Of a stretch of DNA of 21,075 bases, positions 7,700 through 16,662 are shown piece by piece. Location: positions 1 through 21,075 of the forward strand of contig JBIIZD010000044.1 in NCBI GenBank assembly GCA_044346445.1. Direction: 5' to 3'. The translations under genes and the position numbers were made by a program. Source of the stretch: CAISGS01 sp044346445 (GTDB lineage: Bacteria; Pseudomonadota; Alphaproteobacteria; Caulobacterales; Caulobacteraceae). Position 1 is the first letter of the stretch; every line of letters starts with the position of its first letter. Under the pieces are notes generated by a model. It saw nothing but the letters and a program-made list of their open reading frames with translations, had not been told where the DNA came from and made no database searches.

Positions 7700-8905
7700 C
7701 TAGATCAGGCCACGGGTCTTAAGATCCGCCAGATCCGCGGGGCTCAGGCCCAGCACGCTGGAATAGATCTCGTCATTATCCTGGCCCACGGTTTGCGGCG
7801 CAATTGAGCGCACCACGCCGGGGGTGGCCGACAGTTTTGGAAACACGTTTTGCATTTTTAGCGTGCCCCAGCGCGGGTGCTCGACATCAATAATCGCCTC
7901 GCGCGCGGCAAAGTGCGGGTCTGCCAGCATTTCTGGCGCGCGATAAATCTTGCCAGCCGGAACCCCGGCCTTGATCATCTTGGCTTCAAGCTCATCGACC
8001 GTGAGGGTCTTGGTCCAGTCCTCGACCAGGGCATCGAGTTCGAGCTGGTTCTTGCCGCGGTTGATATGGTCGATATAGCGCGGGTTCTTGGCCAGTTCTG
8101 GCCGCTCCATAGCCTCGCACAGACGGCCAAACACCGTGTCCTGATTGGCCCCGATCAGATATTCGCCGTCTGAACACTTATAGACGTTCGAGGGCGCAAT
8201 GCCGGGCAGGAAGGAGCCAGAGCGTTCACGGATATAGCCGGTAACCGAATAGTCCGGCACCATGCTTTCCATGACCTGCAGGACGGCTTCATAGAGCGAG
8301 GAATCGACGACCTGACCCTGACCGGTCTGGTCGCGGTGACGCAAGGCGGCCAGCGCGCCCAAGCAGCCATAGGTCGCGGCTAGGGAATCGCCGATGGAAA
8401 TGCCCATGCGCGAGGGTGCGCGGTCTGGATCGCCGACAATATACCGCCAGCCGCCCATGGCCTCGCCAATGCCGCCAAAGCCTGCCCGGTCCGAATAGGG
8501 GCCAGTCTGGCCATAGCCCGAGACCCGGACAATGATCAGGCCAGGATGGTCCTTCATCAGGGATTCCGGCGACAGGTTCCATTTTTCGAGCGTGCCTGGG
8601 CGGAAGTTTTCGATCAGAATATCGGCCTTGGCGATCAGACGCCTTGCTAGGTCCTGACCCTCAGCGACGCGCAAGTCGGCCGAGACCGACTTTTTATTGC
8701 GCGCCACCACTTCCCACCAGAGGGGATAGTCGCCCCGGCCCCAGGCCCGCATGGGATCGCCGGTTATCGGGGGCTCGATCTTGATGACCTCTGCCCCCAT
8801 ATCACCCAGCAATTGGCCGCAGAAGGGACCGGCGATCAGCTGACCCATTTCCACAACCCGCAGACCCTTTAGGGGGCCGGTATTGGCAACCTTGACCTCA
8901 GACAC
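7700..8905 (-). CDS. Family III CoA-transferase (CaiB/BaiF)
   Basis: This 401-residue member of the formyl-CoA transferase/CaiB family moves CoA between carboxylates through aspartyl-CoA anhydride intermediates. The N-terminal LRVVEMGQLIAGPFCGQLLGD opens the Rossmann-like part. IENFRPGTLEKW (98-109) and RVSGYGQTGPY are family landmarks. The catalytic aspartate is D173 in SIGDSLAATYG. Similarity by eye is to the group that uses succinyl-CoA with dicarboxylates such as glutarate or hydroxymethylglutarate, but acceptor and donor cannot be read directly. It is the third gene of the hyu operon, 12 bp after hyuB and 3 bp before the amidohydrolase. Its presence implies that the pathway generates a free acid activated to a CoA ester. 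Confidence 0.92.
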   Translation of the reverse strand: MSEVKVANTGPLKGLRVVEMGQLIAGPFCGQLLGDMGAEVIKIEPPITGDPMRAWGRGDYPLWWEVVARNKKSVSADLRVAEGQDLARRLIAKADILIENFRPGTLEKWNLSPESLMKDHPGLIIVRVSGYGQTGPYSDRAGFGGIGEAMGGWRYIVGDPDRAPSRMGISIGDSLAATYGCLGALAALRHRDQTGQGQVVDSSLYEAVLQVMESMVPDYSVTGYIRERSGSFLPGIAPSNVYKCSDGEYLIGANQDTVFGRLCEAMERPELAKNPRYIDHINRGKNQLELDALVEDWTKTLTVDELEAKMIKAGVPAGKIYRAPEMLADPHFAAREAIIDVEHPRWGTLKMQNVFPKLSATPGVVRSIAPQTVGQDNDEIYSSVLGLSPADLADLKTRGLI

Positions 8906-8917
8906 TCAGTGTACGTC

Positions 8918-10801
8918 CTATTCTGCTGCCATCTTGACGACCCGGTTGCGCCAGACAGGCTGAACCGGGGCAGGAAGGCCAGTATCGGCCAGACAGGAGG
9001 CGCGCAAGGCCTCAATCGATGGGCCACGGTCAAACATCTGCAGGGGTCCGCGCTCAGAGCGCATCTTGGCCCGCAGGGCCTCGGTTGCTGCGGCATCAAT
9101 GCTGCCGTCGGCATGAGCAACGACGCCAAAGCGCAGTGCGCCCTCTACCGTCACTAGGCCACGCGTGATTTCCAGCCCAACTAGGTCGGTTTCGCGCTCG
9201 AGCGGGTCGCCCCAGCCGCCGCCGCCCCAGGTGACAAAGTGCAGGACATCGCCCTTTTCCACCTTGATACCATCGCATTTGGAGGCCAGCGGGATCTGCT
9301 CGCCCGACACCTTGTCCAGACGCTTCCAGGACCGCTCACCCGGCAGGCCGCCATTGACGCCCCAAGGCGGGATGAACCAGCGGTCATCATGAATGGCAAT
9401 CGTGCCCGATTCCAAGAAGCGGTAGGTCATGTGAATGCCGTTACCGCCGCGGAACCGGCCTGCGCCGCCACTGTCAGCGACGCTTTCATAACGCTCGATC
9501 ACCATGGGGAAATAGCGCTCAAGGAACTCGTTCGGCACATTGGTAAAGCCGGGCCACAAGGAGTGACCATCAGCTCCGTCGCCGAACGGACGGCCGGGAA
9601 TGCCGCCAAAGCCGATCTGGAACAGCTGGAACCATTCGCCCTTGCCGTCAAAGCCCGAGAACATCAGGTGCGGCGAGGACGAGAAGCCCGCAGCGCAAAG
9701 AAATTCTGGCGTCTTTTGGCCCAAAAGCGCACCCAGCACGTCAAAAATCCGGCCCAGGGCATGGGTGCGGCAAGACAGGGCGGCGGGGAATTTGGGCTTT
9801 AGCAAGGAGCCTTCGGGGATGCGCACATCCACCAGGTCATAAAAGCCGTCATTGAACATGACCTGTGGGTCAAACACCATGATCATATAGATGCCAAAGA
9901 ACATCTTGAACATGTTCTCGTTCAAATAGAAATTGATCGAGCTGTCGGACTGGGGGTCCGTGCCGTCAAAGTCCAAAATGACCTTGGAGCCTTCGCGCCA
10001 CATGGTGCACTTGATCTTGAAAGGGCCAGCGCCCTTGCCGTCGTCGCAGATAAAGTCTTCGAAACTGACCTTTTCCTCGCCGATAGACATGGCCATAAGT
10101 TGGCCCATGGCGCGGTGGTTGCGAGCCAAAAGCTCGGTCAGGGACGAGGTGAACACATCCTCGCCAAACCGCTCGCACAATTCCACAACCCGGCGGCCAG
10201 CCACCCGGCAGGCGGCGACAATGGCGTGCAGGTCGGCCTTATACCATTCGGGCATACGCGACTGGTGCGCGGCAATGGCCAGAATATCGCTTTGCAGCGC
10301 GCCCTTGCGATAGAGCTTGACCGGCGGCATGCGCAGGCCCTCTTCGAAGATCGAGGCCGCATCGGTGGGCAGGCTTCCGGGCACCTTACCGCCAACATCG
10401 GTCATGTGACCAAACATGGCTGACCAGGCAACCAGACGGCCCTTATGGAAGATGGGGGCAATCACCAGCTGGTCGGAGGTGTGGCTGATCGCGCCTTCGC
10501 AGGAATAGGGATCATTGAGCAGGATCACGTCCCCCTCTTCGATCTCGCCCTGATAGAGCCGCAAAAAGCCGTCAATAAACGAGCCGAACTGGCCCACCAC
10601 CATCTTGCCATTGCGATCGGCAATCAGGGGGAAGGCGTCGCCCTGTTCCCGGATACCGGGCGACAGGGCGGTGCGGAACAAGGTGGCATCCATCTCGACC
10701 CGCGCATTGCGCAGGGCGTTTTCGAGAATGTCCAGGGTCACCGGATCAACGGTAACCGCCTTGAACGGGGTGGAATTGGTTTCAATAATGGTCGCGGTCA
10801 T
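8918..10801 (-). CDS. hyuB: Hydantoinase/oxoprolinase family, subunit B
   Basis: This 627-residue protein belongs to the HyuB family, the partner of ATP-binding HyuA in N-methylhydantoinase, 5-oxoprolinase, caprolactamase and acetone/acetophenone carboxylases. The N-terminal DPVTLDILENAL and EMDATLFRTALSP open the domain. The segments ILLNDPYSCEGAISHTSD and FGHMTDVGGKVPGS (after position 90) carry the conserved D and H residues expected at the metal-binding active site. The C-terminal RFRGGNGIHMTYRF and WGGGGWGDPLERE are also typical. ATG at 10799-10801 is preceded by GAGAGGG seven bases upstream, and the gap to hyuA is 12 bp. The size fits stand-alone hydantoinase B rather than the larger acetone carboxylase subunit. 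Substrate is unknown. Confidence 0.93.
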   Translation of the reverse strand: MTATIIETNSTPFKAVTVDPVTLDILENALRNARVEMDATLFRTALSPGIREQGDAFPLIADRNGKMVVGQFGSFIDGFLRLYQGEIEEGDVILLNDPYSCEGAISHTSDQLVIAPIFHKGRLVAWSAMFGHMTDVGGKVPGSLPTDAASIFEEGLRMPPVKLYRKGALQSDILAIAAHQSRMPEWYKADLHAIVAACRVAGRRVVELCERFGEDVFTSSLTELLARNHRAMGQLMAMSIGEEKVSFEDFICDDGKGAGPFKIKCTMWREGSKVILDFDGTDPQSDSSINFYLNENMFKMFFGIYMIMVFDPQVMFNDGFYDLVDVRIPEGSLLKPKFPAALSCRTHALGRIFDVLGALLGQKTPEFLCAAGFSSSPHLMFSGFDGKGEWFQLFQIGFGGIPGRPFGDGADGHSLWPGFTNVPNEFLERYFPMVIERYESVADSGGAGRFRGGNGIHMTYRFLESGTIAIHDDRWFIPPWGVNGGLPGERSWKRLDKVSGEQIPLASKCDGIKVEKGDVLHFVTWGGGGWGDPLERETDLVGLEITRGLVTVEGALRFGVVAHADGSIDAAATEALRAKMRSERGPLQMFDRGPSIEALRASCLADTGLPAPVQPVWRNRVVKMAAE

Positions 10802-10813
10802 GGATCTGCCCTC

Positions 10814-12862
10814 TCAAACAGGCGTGATCAGGATGGTGCCGAAGGGATCGACGAGGGCCTCGCATCCCGGCAGAACCAGGGTGGTTGAGTCCATCTCGAC
10901 GACAATCGCCGGACCGGGGATGCGGTCGCCTGCACGCAGCAAGGACCGGTCATAGATAACAGCTGGCTGAAGCCCACCATCGACCCAGACCTCATGGTCA
11001 CGGATCTTGGCCGCAATCGGATTGCCATCGCCAACGGGGATTTTCAGGGCTGGAACCTCTTGCACCTTGCCCATGGCCACAGCGCGCAAGTTAACAAACT
11101 CGTGCTCGGCATCCATATTGAAGGTGAATAGGCGCCGATGCTCTTCGTCAAATTCTGCCGCAAGTCGGGTCAGGCCGCCGGTTTCAAAGCCGTCGAGGCT
11201 GACGGTCATCGGCACTTCAAAGGCTTGGCCGTGATAGCGGACATCGATTTCAAAGGCGACGGTGACATCGGCTTCGGGCACGCCATTGGCAACCAGCTCG
11301 GCCCGGGTCTGGGCAGCCATGTCTTTCAGCATCTTGGCCACATCGGCCTCGCTGGTATCGGACAGGCGCTTGGACAAGGAGCGTGCGGTCTCGGTGCGCA
11401 TGCGGGTCGTGGCATCACCAAGCGCGCAGAGCACGCCGGGCGATACGGGCGAAACCACCGGCCAGGAGCCCATCAGCTTGCCCACCGCATTGGCATGCAA
11501 GGGGCCCGCGCCGCCAAAGCCCATCAGGGCGAAGTCACGCGGGTCATAGCCCTGCTGAACCGAGATCATGCGCAGGGCACCGAACATGTTCTCGTTCACA
11601 ATATCGATAATGCCGCGCGCGGCCTCATAAAGGCCAATCCCTAGGGCATCGGCCACGGTCTGAACCGCCGTGCGGGCCGCTTCGCGATCAAGCTTAAAAG
11701 TGCCGCCAAGCAGGTTTTCGGGCAGATAGCCCAAAACCACATTGGCATCTGTCACGGTTGGAACCAGTCCGCCCTTGCCGTAGGCTGCGGGGCCAGGATT
11801 AGCACCGGCCGATTCTGGACCAACGCGAAGGGCGCGGGTCAGTTCAGGCACCTTGGCGATCGAGCCGCCGCCAGCGCCGACCGTTTTCACGTCCAGCGAA
11901 GAGGCGCGGACCGTCAAATGGCCAACATCGGTGGTACGCACCCGGCGTGGCTCGCCGTTTTCAATCAGGGCCACATCGGTCGAGGTGCCGCCAACATCAA
12001 GGGTGAGGATATTCTTCAAGCCTGAATTGCGCGCCACCCAGATCGCGCCAGCAACGCCGCCCGCTGGGCCGCTCATGAGTAGGCTGACGGGGTGTTCTTC
12101 GGACTTTTCCGAAGACATCAGGCCGCCATCAGACCGCAGCAAGGCAATCCGGCCCTGCATGTTCAGGCCGCGCAGCTTTTCGCGCAGATTGCGCACATAG
12201 CGCCCCACGACGGGCCGCACCGCGGCATTGGCAACCGTGGTCAAGGTGCGCTCATATTCTTGCATTTCAGGCAGGACGATGTGCGACAAGGACACGGGCA
12301 CGCCGGGCAGGACTTCTGCGGCAAGCGCCGCAACCCGGCTCTCGTGCGCGCCATTGAGATAGGCATTCATCAAGGAGACGGTGATCGCCTCAACGCCCTG
12401 GGCCTTGAGCACATTTAGCTTGGCGCGGATATCGGCATCATTGAGCGGGCGGATTTCTTGGCCCTGAGCGTCAATGCGGCCCTCAATCTCGACCGTGTCT
12501 TCCAGCTTGGCCATGGGCTCAGGCTTTGGCCAGACAATCCAGGCCGCCAAACCGCCGGGCACGAGCGACCGGGCAATCTGCATGGTTTGGCGATAACCTT
12601 CTGTGGTCACCAGGCCAACCCGCGCGCCCTTGCCTTCGAGCACGGCATTGGTCGCCACCGTGGTGCCGTGCAGGAAGATATCGACATCGGCAGGCTTGAT
12701 AGAGGCCTTGGCGCAAATCGCCTCGACCCCGATCATCACGCCTTCGGAACTGTCATGGGGCGTTGAGGGCGTCTTGTGACGCCAAAAACTGCCGGTTTTC
12801 TCGTCGAGCAAAAGAAGATCCGTAAAGGTTCCTCCGACATCGACTCCAAGCCTGTAGGACAT
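10814..12862 (-). CDS. hyuA: Hydantoinase/oxoprolinase family, ATP-binding subunit A
   Basis: This 682-residue HyuA-family protein has an ASKHA-type fold. It uses ATP to activate a cyclic amide or ketone for the HyuB subunit. The N-terminal Hydant_A_N domain contains DVGGTFTD at 8-15 and HGTTVATNAVLEG near 66-78. The central domain has SGPAGGVAGA near 264-273 and a second phosphate-binding motif DVGGTSTD near 289-296. No GHMTD-type B domain is fused, so this is the two-subunit arrangement. The ATG at 12860-12862 is chosen because AAGGAAGG lies five bases upstream; a GTG two codons earlier sits directly against that site. It is the first gene of the operon. A TTGTATGCAA operator candidate is 86 bp upstream of the start. 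Confidence 0.94.
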   Translation of the reverse strand: MSYRLGVDVGGTFTDLLLLDEKTGSFWRHKTPSTPHDSSEGVMIGVEAICAKASIKPADVDIFLHGTTVATNAVLEGKGARVGLVTTEGYRQTMQIARSLVPGGLAAWIVWPKPEPMAKLEDTVEIEGRIDAQGQEIRPLNDADIRAKLNVLKAQGVEAITVSLMNAYLNGAHESRVAALAAEVLPGVPVSLSHIVLPEMQEYERTLTTVANAAVRPVVGRYVRNLREKLRGLNMQGRIALLRSDGGLMSSEKSEEHPVSLLMSGPAGGVAGAIWVARNSGLKNILTLDVGGTSTDVALIENGEPRRVRTTDVGHLTVRASSLDVKTVGAGGGSIAKVPELTRALRVGPESAGANPGPAAYGKGGLVPTVTDANVVLGYLPENLLGGTFKLDREAARTAVQTVADALGIGLYEAARGIIDIVNENMFGALRMISVQQGYDPRDFALMGFGGAGPLHANAVGKLMGSWPVVSPVSPGVLCALGDATTRMRTETARSLSKRLSDTSEADVAKMLKDMAAQTRAELVANGVPEADVTVAFEIDVRYHGQAFEVPMTVSLDGFETGGLTRLAAEFDEEHRRLFTFNMDAEHEFVNLRAVAMGKVQEVPALKIPVGDGNPIAAKIRDHEVWVDGGLQPAVIYDRSLLRAGDRIPGPAIVVEMDSTTLVLPGCEALVDPFGTILITPV

Positions 12863-12947
12863 TCCCACCTTCCTTATGTGTTTTGGCCCGTCTGGGGCCG
12901 AAGAAATCCCGTCTCACCCCGGCGGCGGATCAGGTAAAAATCTAAAA

Positions 12948-12957
12948 TTGTATGCAA
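12948..12957. promoter_or_regulatory. Candidate GntR operator 1 (hyuA side)
   Basis: The site reads TTGTATGCAA, differing by one base from the perfect palindrome TTGTATACAA found before the gntR gene. It lies 86 bp upstream of the hyuA start codon and overlaps a TACAAT -10-like hexamer on the minus strand, a position suited to repression. FadR/FCD regulators often bind short palindromes of this kind. Assignment to the local regulator is inference. Confidence 0.65.
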
Positions 12958-13010
12958 AACGATATTGAAGAGCCTATTATCCCAAGTCAATCGTCCGCAT
13001 CTGCTTAATC

Positions 13011-13020
13011 TTGTATACGA
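13011..13020. promoter_or_regulatory. Candidate GntR operator 2 (lyase side)
   Basis: The site reads TTGTATACGA and ends 8 bp before the ATG of the lyase gene at 13029. Bound protein would cover the ribosome-binding region and probably the transcription start. The TTG inside it is in frame with the lyase gene and could be mistaken for a start codon. Confidence 0.65.
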
Positions 13021-13028
13021 GAACCGCC

Positions 13029-13952
13029 ATGCTGCCTGCCAAGATCGATATTATCGAAGTTTCTGCACGCGATGGCCTGCAAAACGAAAAAACACTCATT
13101 TCGACCGCTGACAAGGTGCAACTGATCCGGCGCTCGGTCGCTGCCGGTGCGCGCCGGATCGAGGCGGTCAGTTTCGTCAATCCGCAGCGCGTACCCCAGA
13201 TGGCCGATGCCGCCGAGGTCATGGCGATCCTGCGGACCGAAGACGATTTGCGCGGGCAGGGCGTTAGCCTGATCGGCCTTGTCTTGAACCAGCGCGGCTT
13301 TGACCGGGCGCTGGAGGCTGGCGTCGATGAGGTCAATTTTGTCGTGGTGGCGTCCGAGACCTTTAACCAGCGCAATCAGGGCGTCTCCATCGCCCAGACC
13401 CTGGAACAGATTGCCCAGACCGCCGTGATTGCCAAGGCGGAGGGCTTAAGCTTTGGCGTCACGATCGGGGCGGCGTTTGGTTGTCCGTTTGAGGGCGAGG
13501 TGGATGAGGCCCAGATTTCGCGTCTGGCCGCCGCTGCCTATGCCATGGGCGTGTCGGAAATTGCACTGGCCGATACGATTGGGGTTGGCGATCCGGTGGC
13601 GGTTGAGCGGCGCATTGGTCTGGCCAAGGCCGCAAGCCCGGGCGTGCGCATACGCTGTCACTTTCACAATACCCGCAATACCGGCTTGGCCAATGCCTAT
13701 GCGGCGGTGCGGGCCGGGGCCATGGCGCTGGATACCTCGATTGGCGGGATTGGCGGCTGTCCGTTTGCCCCCGCCGCGACCGGCAATATCCCGACCGAGG
13801 ACACGGTCTATATGCTCGAGCGCATGGGCATTGCCACCGGCTATGACCTGCCCGCCCTGATCGAGACCGCCGACTGGCTGGGCGGTGTGCTGGGCGGCAA
13901 GGCCCTGCCGGGTATGCTGGGCAAGGCCGGGGTGTTTCCGGCGGCGGCCTAG
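13029..13952 (+). CDS. HMG-CoA-lyase-like aldolase
   Basis: This 307-residue TIM-barrel enzyme of the HMGL/DRE family cleaves 3-hydroxyacyl-CoA esters; the archetype splits HMG-CoA to acetyl-CoA and acetoacetate. The N-terminal EVSARDGLQNE supplies R14 and the metal ligand D15. H211 and H213 in CHFHNTRNTGLAN and N253 in ATGNIPTED complete the metal site. The catalytic cysteine is C244 in GGIGGCPFAPAATGN. GCPFEGEV and DTIGVGDP are also lyase hallmarks. ATG at 13029 is preferred because family members start with MLPxK; an upstream in-frame TTG lies inside the operator. The HNTRN segment departs from the usual HDT, so an HMG-CoA-related substrate such as another branched 3-hydroxyacyl-CoA is possible. 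It diverges from hyuA and shares its promoter region. Confidence 0.9.
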   Translation: MLPAKIDIIEVSARDGLQNEKTLISTADKVQLIRRSVAAGARRIEAVSFVNPQRVPQMADAAEVMAILRTEDDLRGQGVSLIGLVLNQRGFDRALEAGVDEVNFVVVASETFNQRNQGVSIAQTLEQIAQTAVIAKAEGLSFGVTIGAAFGCPFEGEVDEAQISRLAAAAYAMGVSEIALADTIGVGDPVAVERRIGLAKAASPGVRIRCHFHNTRNTGLANAYAAVRAGAMALDTSIGGIGGCPFAPAATGNIPTEDTVYMLERMGIATGYDLPALIETADWLGGVLGGKALPGMLGKAGVFPAAA

Positions 13953-13983
13953 ACGCGAGGTCTTGATACGACCGGCCCAAACA

Positions 13984-14017
13984 AAAACCCCTCCGGCCAG
14001 ATGACCGAAGGGGTTTT
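13984..14017. terminator. Bidirectional intrinsic terminator
   Basis: The arms AAAACCCCT (13984-13992) and AGGGGTTTT (14009-14017) pair, then after one mismatch CGG pairs with CCG, leaving an eight-base loop. T-runs follow the stem on both strands: four on the plus strand and five on the minus strand. It lies between the ends of two convergent genes, the lyase (stop 13952) and TonB receptor 1 (stop 14068), and can serve both. Confidence 0.85.
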
Positions 14018-14028
14018 GCATATCAAGT

Positions 14029-14058
14029 GGCTTCAGACCGGTTGCCCGGCCTGAAGCC
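14029..14058. terminator. Second strong hairpin, downstream of TonB receptor 1
   Basis: GGCTTCAG (14029-14036) pairs with CTGAAGCC (14051-14058). After one A-C mismatch CCGG pairs with CCGG around a TTGC loop, giving a 12-bp stem. It begins about 10 bp beyond the receptor stop codon on the minus strand but is not followed by a T-run there. It may stabilise the receptor mRNA 3' end or act jointly with the neighbouring terminator. Confidence 0.6.
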
Positions 14059-14067
14059 TTGTTTGGT

Positions 14068-16554
14068 TTAGAACTTCACGCCGACCTCGACGCCATAGGA
14101 TGCGCCGCTGCCGGGGGTGGCGAAGGAGCCACCAAATTCCGGTGCCGGAATGACTTCAGACAGATACTTCTCGTCAAAGACGTTCTGACCAAAGGCCGTC
14201 ACCGTCCAGCCGCCCCGCTCAACACCGACGCGCAAATCAACGGTCGTGAAGGCATCACGCTGGGTGCGGGAATAATCGGCCCGTGCGAAGTTTGCTAGGC
14301 CCGGAAAGCCTTCAAACACGGTTGGCGCGGTCTGGTCCTGAACGACATGGAACCAGGTTGGGCCGGTGGTGCGCACATCGGCCCGTGCGGTCAGGTTATA
14401 ATCGCTCATAACGGTCTTATTGTACTGGACCGCCAGATTATAAGTATAATCGGGCGTATAGGGCGACTTGTTGCCCACTGTATCGGTCCGCACCGCGTTC
14501 TTCTTGATCTTGGAATCGGTGATGGCACCGGAGGCCTCGAAGGTCAGGTCATCTGTCGCCTTCCAGCGGGCACCCAGTTCCGCGCCCTGGATCTTGACGC
14601 GGTCAATATTAGAAACCACGCGCAGCAGGCCGAACGGTCCAACAAAGAATTCAAAGAACTGCATATTCTTGACTGAGGTGTCATAGAGCGTGCCGTCAAG
14701 GGTCAGGCGACCATCGAACAGGCGGGCCTTGGCCCCGACCTCAAAGGCGCTGGAGACTTCCTTATTGAAATCGTCCGTGATCTTGACCGTATCAAAACCA
14801 GCCGCAGTGCGGCGGGTATTGATATAGGCGTCCACCGTGGCCTTGCTGCCTTGATTGTTAAAGCCGCCGGATTTGAAGCCAACGCCCCAGTCCGTATAGA
14901 GGCTCCATTGGTCATTGACCGTCCAACGCAGGCCAATCTTGGGCTGGACCTGATCATAGGTCTTGCTGCGATCGGCAATGCTGGACAAGAACGCACCGCC
15001 GGGGCCGATCAGGCCCGGGTTAAGAGGCTGGCCGGGCGTGATATAGGTACTGCGCGCGCTTGCGGGCACCAGATTATGGACCTTACGCTCTTCGCGGTCA
15101 TAACGCAGAGCCAAGGAGCCTTCGATGCTTGGCACGATGTCATAGGCCACCTGGCCAAAGACCGAACTGACATTGGACTTGAAATTGTCCCACAGCAATT
15201 GCTCTGTGGCATAGGGTCGGCCTGCGGCCACATAGAGCGAGCCCGGGGGCGTGCCGCCTGAATCGATGCCGGCCGCAACGCCAACTTCACGGTCAATCTT
15301 CAGGGCGTAAATGCCAGCCAGCCAGCGCAATGGCCCGCCGGACTTGGAGCTGATGCGAAGCTCGGCGCTCGTGTCCTTCTGGTTGCGGCGCTGATACTGA
15401 TAGCCGTCGCAGGTCAGGGGCGTATAGGGGCCAAAGAAGGAGCCGCCAAGATTGGCACCGAAATAGGTCGGGGCTGGCAGCTTGGTTGATCCCGACTGGG
15501 CGGCGAAGGACGCCTGACAGGTTGGTTCAGCATTAAAGAAGCCGAATGAGGCGGCGGTGCCGTCGGCCAGCAGGTCATTCTTGATGTCGGAATAGAGCGC
15601 CCAACCGGTCAGGTTGGCAAAGCCCAGATCGTGATCAAACTTGCCCGACAATTCCAAGCTTTCCTGATGATTGGTGTGTTCGATATTGTTCTGGAACAGG
15701 AACTTGTGCTTATTGACGTCCTCGAAAAACGTCGGCGCGCTAAAGGCACCGGCGAAATTTGGCAGGGCGAACACGGCATTATAGGCGATCGAGCCGGCAT
15801 CCAGTTGGCCATAGCGGGCCTTCAGATCAATCTCGGTCTTGTCGCTGATCTCGGCAACAATGCGGCCATTGAGATTATAGCCGTCAAAGCTGTCGAGCGA
15901 ACCCTTGCCCAGTGTATTGTCATAAAAGCCGTCGGTGCTGCGCGTGTCGGCAGAAAAGCTGGCGGCAATCTTGTCGCTTAGCGGGCCAGCAATGCGGGCC
16001 TTGGTTGTAACCGTGTTATTATTGCCAACCGCAACGCTGGCTGAGCCTTCCAAGGTCTGGCCGGGCTTTTCTGTGGTGACGATAATGGCGCCCGCGGCGG
16101 CATTACGGCCATAGACAGCGCCTTGTGGGCCCTTGACGATTTCAATCTGGCGAAGGTCTGTGAATTCACGGTTGAAGGCACCGGGATTGGCCATCTGCAC
16201 GCCATCGACGACAAAGGCGAACGAGGCTTGGGCATCGCGTGCGCTATTGACGCCGCGGATATTGACCTGGGCATCGCCTTGTTCAGCCGCCTGAACCAGG
16301 CTGACGCCGGGAACCAGGGCGACAAAATCCTGAGCGCGCTGAACGCCAGCGGCCTTCAGGGTCGAGGCCGTCAAGGCTGAAACTGCCGCTGGAACGTCCT
16401 TAAGGTTTTCAGAGCGTTGACGCGCAGTGACGACGATTTCTTCGATCCCGCCGGAAGCGGGCGCGGTCGCCGTCTGGGCCTGGGCTAGACCGGCGGTTGC
16501 CATGGCCATCAGCGAAACCCCGCCTATGGCCACTGACTTAAACGATGTCTTCAT
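14068..16554 (-). CDS. TonB-dependent outer-membrane receptor 1
   Basis: This 828-residue receptor imports a specific ligand across the outer membrane using TonB energy. A signal peptide covers about residues 1-26 (MKTSFKSVAIGG through a cut after AQA). A TonB box EIVVTAR is at 39-45. The plug domain follows, with VNIRGVNS and IEIVKGPQGAVYGRNAAAGAI at about 137-156. The rest is a 22-strand beta-barrel ending in an aromatic residue (GVEVGVKF). The start at 16552-16554 is preferred over a frame opening 20 codons earlier because it has GGGGAAG upstream and begins the signal peptide. It is divergent from the GntR gene and carries a candidate operator 36 bp before its start. It therefore probably imports the hyu pathway substrate. 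The ligand is unknown. Confidence 0.95.
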   Translation of the reverse strand: MKTSFKSVAIGGVSLMAMATAGLAQAQTATAPASGGIEEIVVTARQRSENLKDVPAAVSALTASTLKAAGVQRAQDFVALVPGVSLVQAAEQGDAQVNIRGVNSARDAQASFAFVVDGVQMANPGAFNREFTDLRQIEIVKGPQGAVYGRNAAAGAIIVTTEKPGQTLEGSASVAVGNNNTVTTKARIAGPLSDKIAASFSADTRSTDGFYDNTLGKGSLDSFDGYNLNGRIVAEISDKTEIDLKARYGQLDAGSIAYNAVFALPNFAGAFSAPTFFEDVNKHKFLFQNNIEHTNHQESLELSGKFDHDLGFANLTGWALYSDIKNDLLADGTAASFGFFNAEPTCQASFAAQSGSTKLPAPTYFGANLGGSFFGPYTPLTCDGYQYQRRNQKDTSAELRISSKSGGPLRWLAGIYALKIDREVGVAAGIDSGGTPPGSLYVAAGRPYATEQLLWDNFKSNVSSVFGQVAYDIVPSIEGSLALRYDREERKVHNLVPASARSTYITPGQPLNPGLIGPGGAFLSSIADRSKTYDQVQPKIGLRWTVNDQWSLYTDWGVGFKSGGFNNQGSKATVDAYINTRRTAAGFDTVKITDDFNKEVSSAFEVGAKARLFDGRLTLDGTLYDTSVKNMQFFEFFVGPFGLLRVVSNIDRVKIQGAELGARWKATDDLTFEASGAITDSKIKKNAVRTDTVGNKSPYTPDYTYNLAVQYNKTVMSDYNLTARADVRTTGPTWFHVVQDQTAPTVFEGFPGLANFARADYSRTQRDAFTTVDLRVGVERGGWTVTAFGQNVFDEKYLSEVIPAPEFGGSFATPGSGASYGVEVGVKF

Positions 16555-16589
16555 GTAAACTTCCCCTCTGTTGGTTATTTGTTTTTGAA

Positions 16590-16599
16590 TTGTATGCGA
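16590..16599. promoter_or_regulatory. Candidate GntR operator 3 (receptor side)
   Basis: The site reads TTGTATGCGA. It shares the TTGTATGC core with operator 1 and lies 36 bp upstream of the receptor start codon, overlapping a TACAAT on the minus strand. This position suits repression of receptor synthesis. Confidence 0.6.
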
Positions 16600-16662
16600 T
16601 CTTGCGCCAATCAAGGCTGGATTAATGAAAAACCGGCTCGATTTATCGTGAGCGTGATATTC

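Larger units (their letters stand above)
12863..13028. promoter_or_regulatory. Divergent promoter region hyuA/HMG-CoA-lyase-like gene
   Basis: This 166-bp gap separates the leftward hyu operon from the rightward lyase gene. It carries two copies of a TTGTATRCRA palindrome, at 12948-12957 and 13011-13020, whose start points are 63 bp apart. On the minus strand the first copy includes TACAAT, which could serve as the hyuA -10 element, though I see no good -35 at the proper distance. The AT-rich centre contrasts with the GC-rich coding sequence around it. Confidence 0.65.

Noticed and set aside
7070..12862. Straight creatinine/N-methylhydantoin degradation operon
   Set aside because: HyuAB and the amidase fit, but creatinine deaminase and sarcosine oxidation genes are absent and CoA-transferase and lyase are unexplained, so I did not assign this pathway.
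12860..12868. GTG start for hyuA at 12866-12868
   Set aside because: The AAGGAAGG site directly abuts it, while the ATG at 12860-12862 has a five-base spacing and gives the usual MSYRLGVDVGG start.
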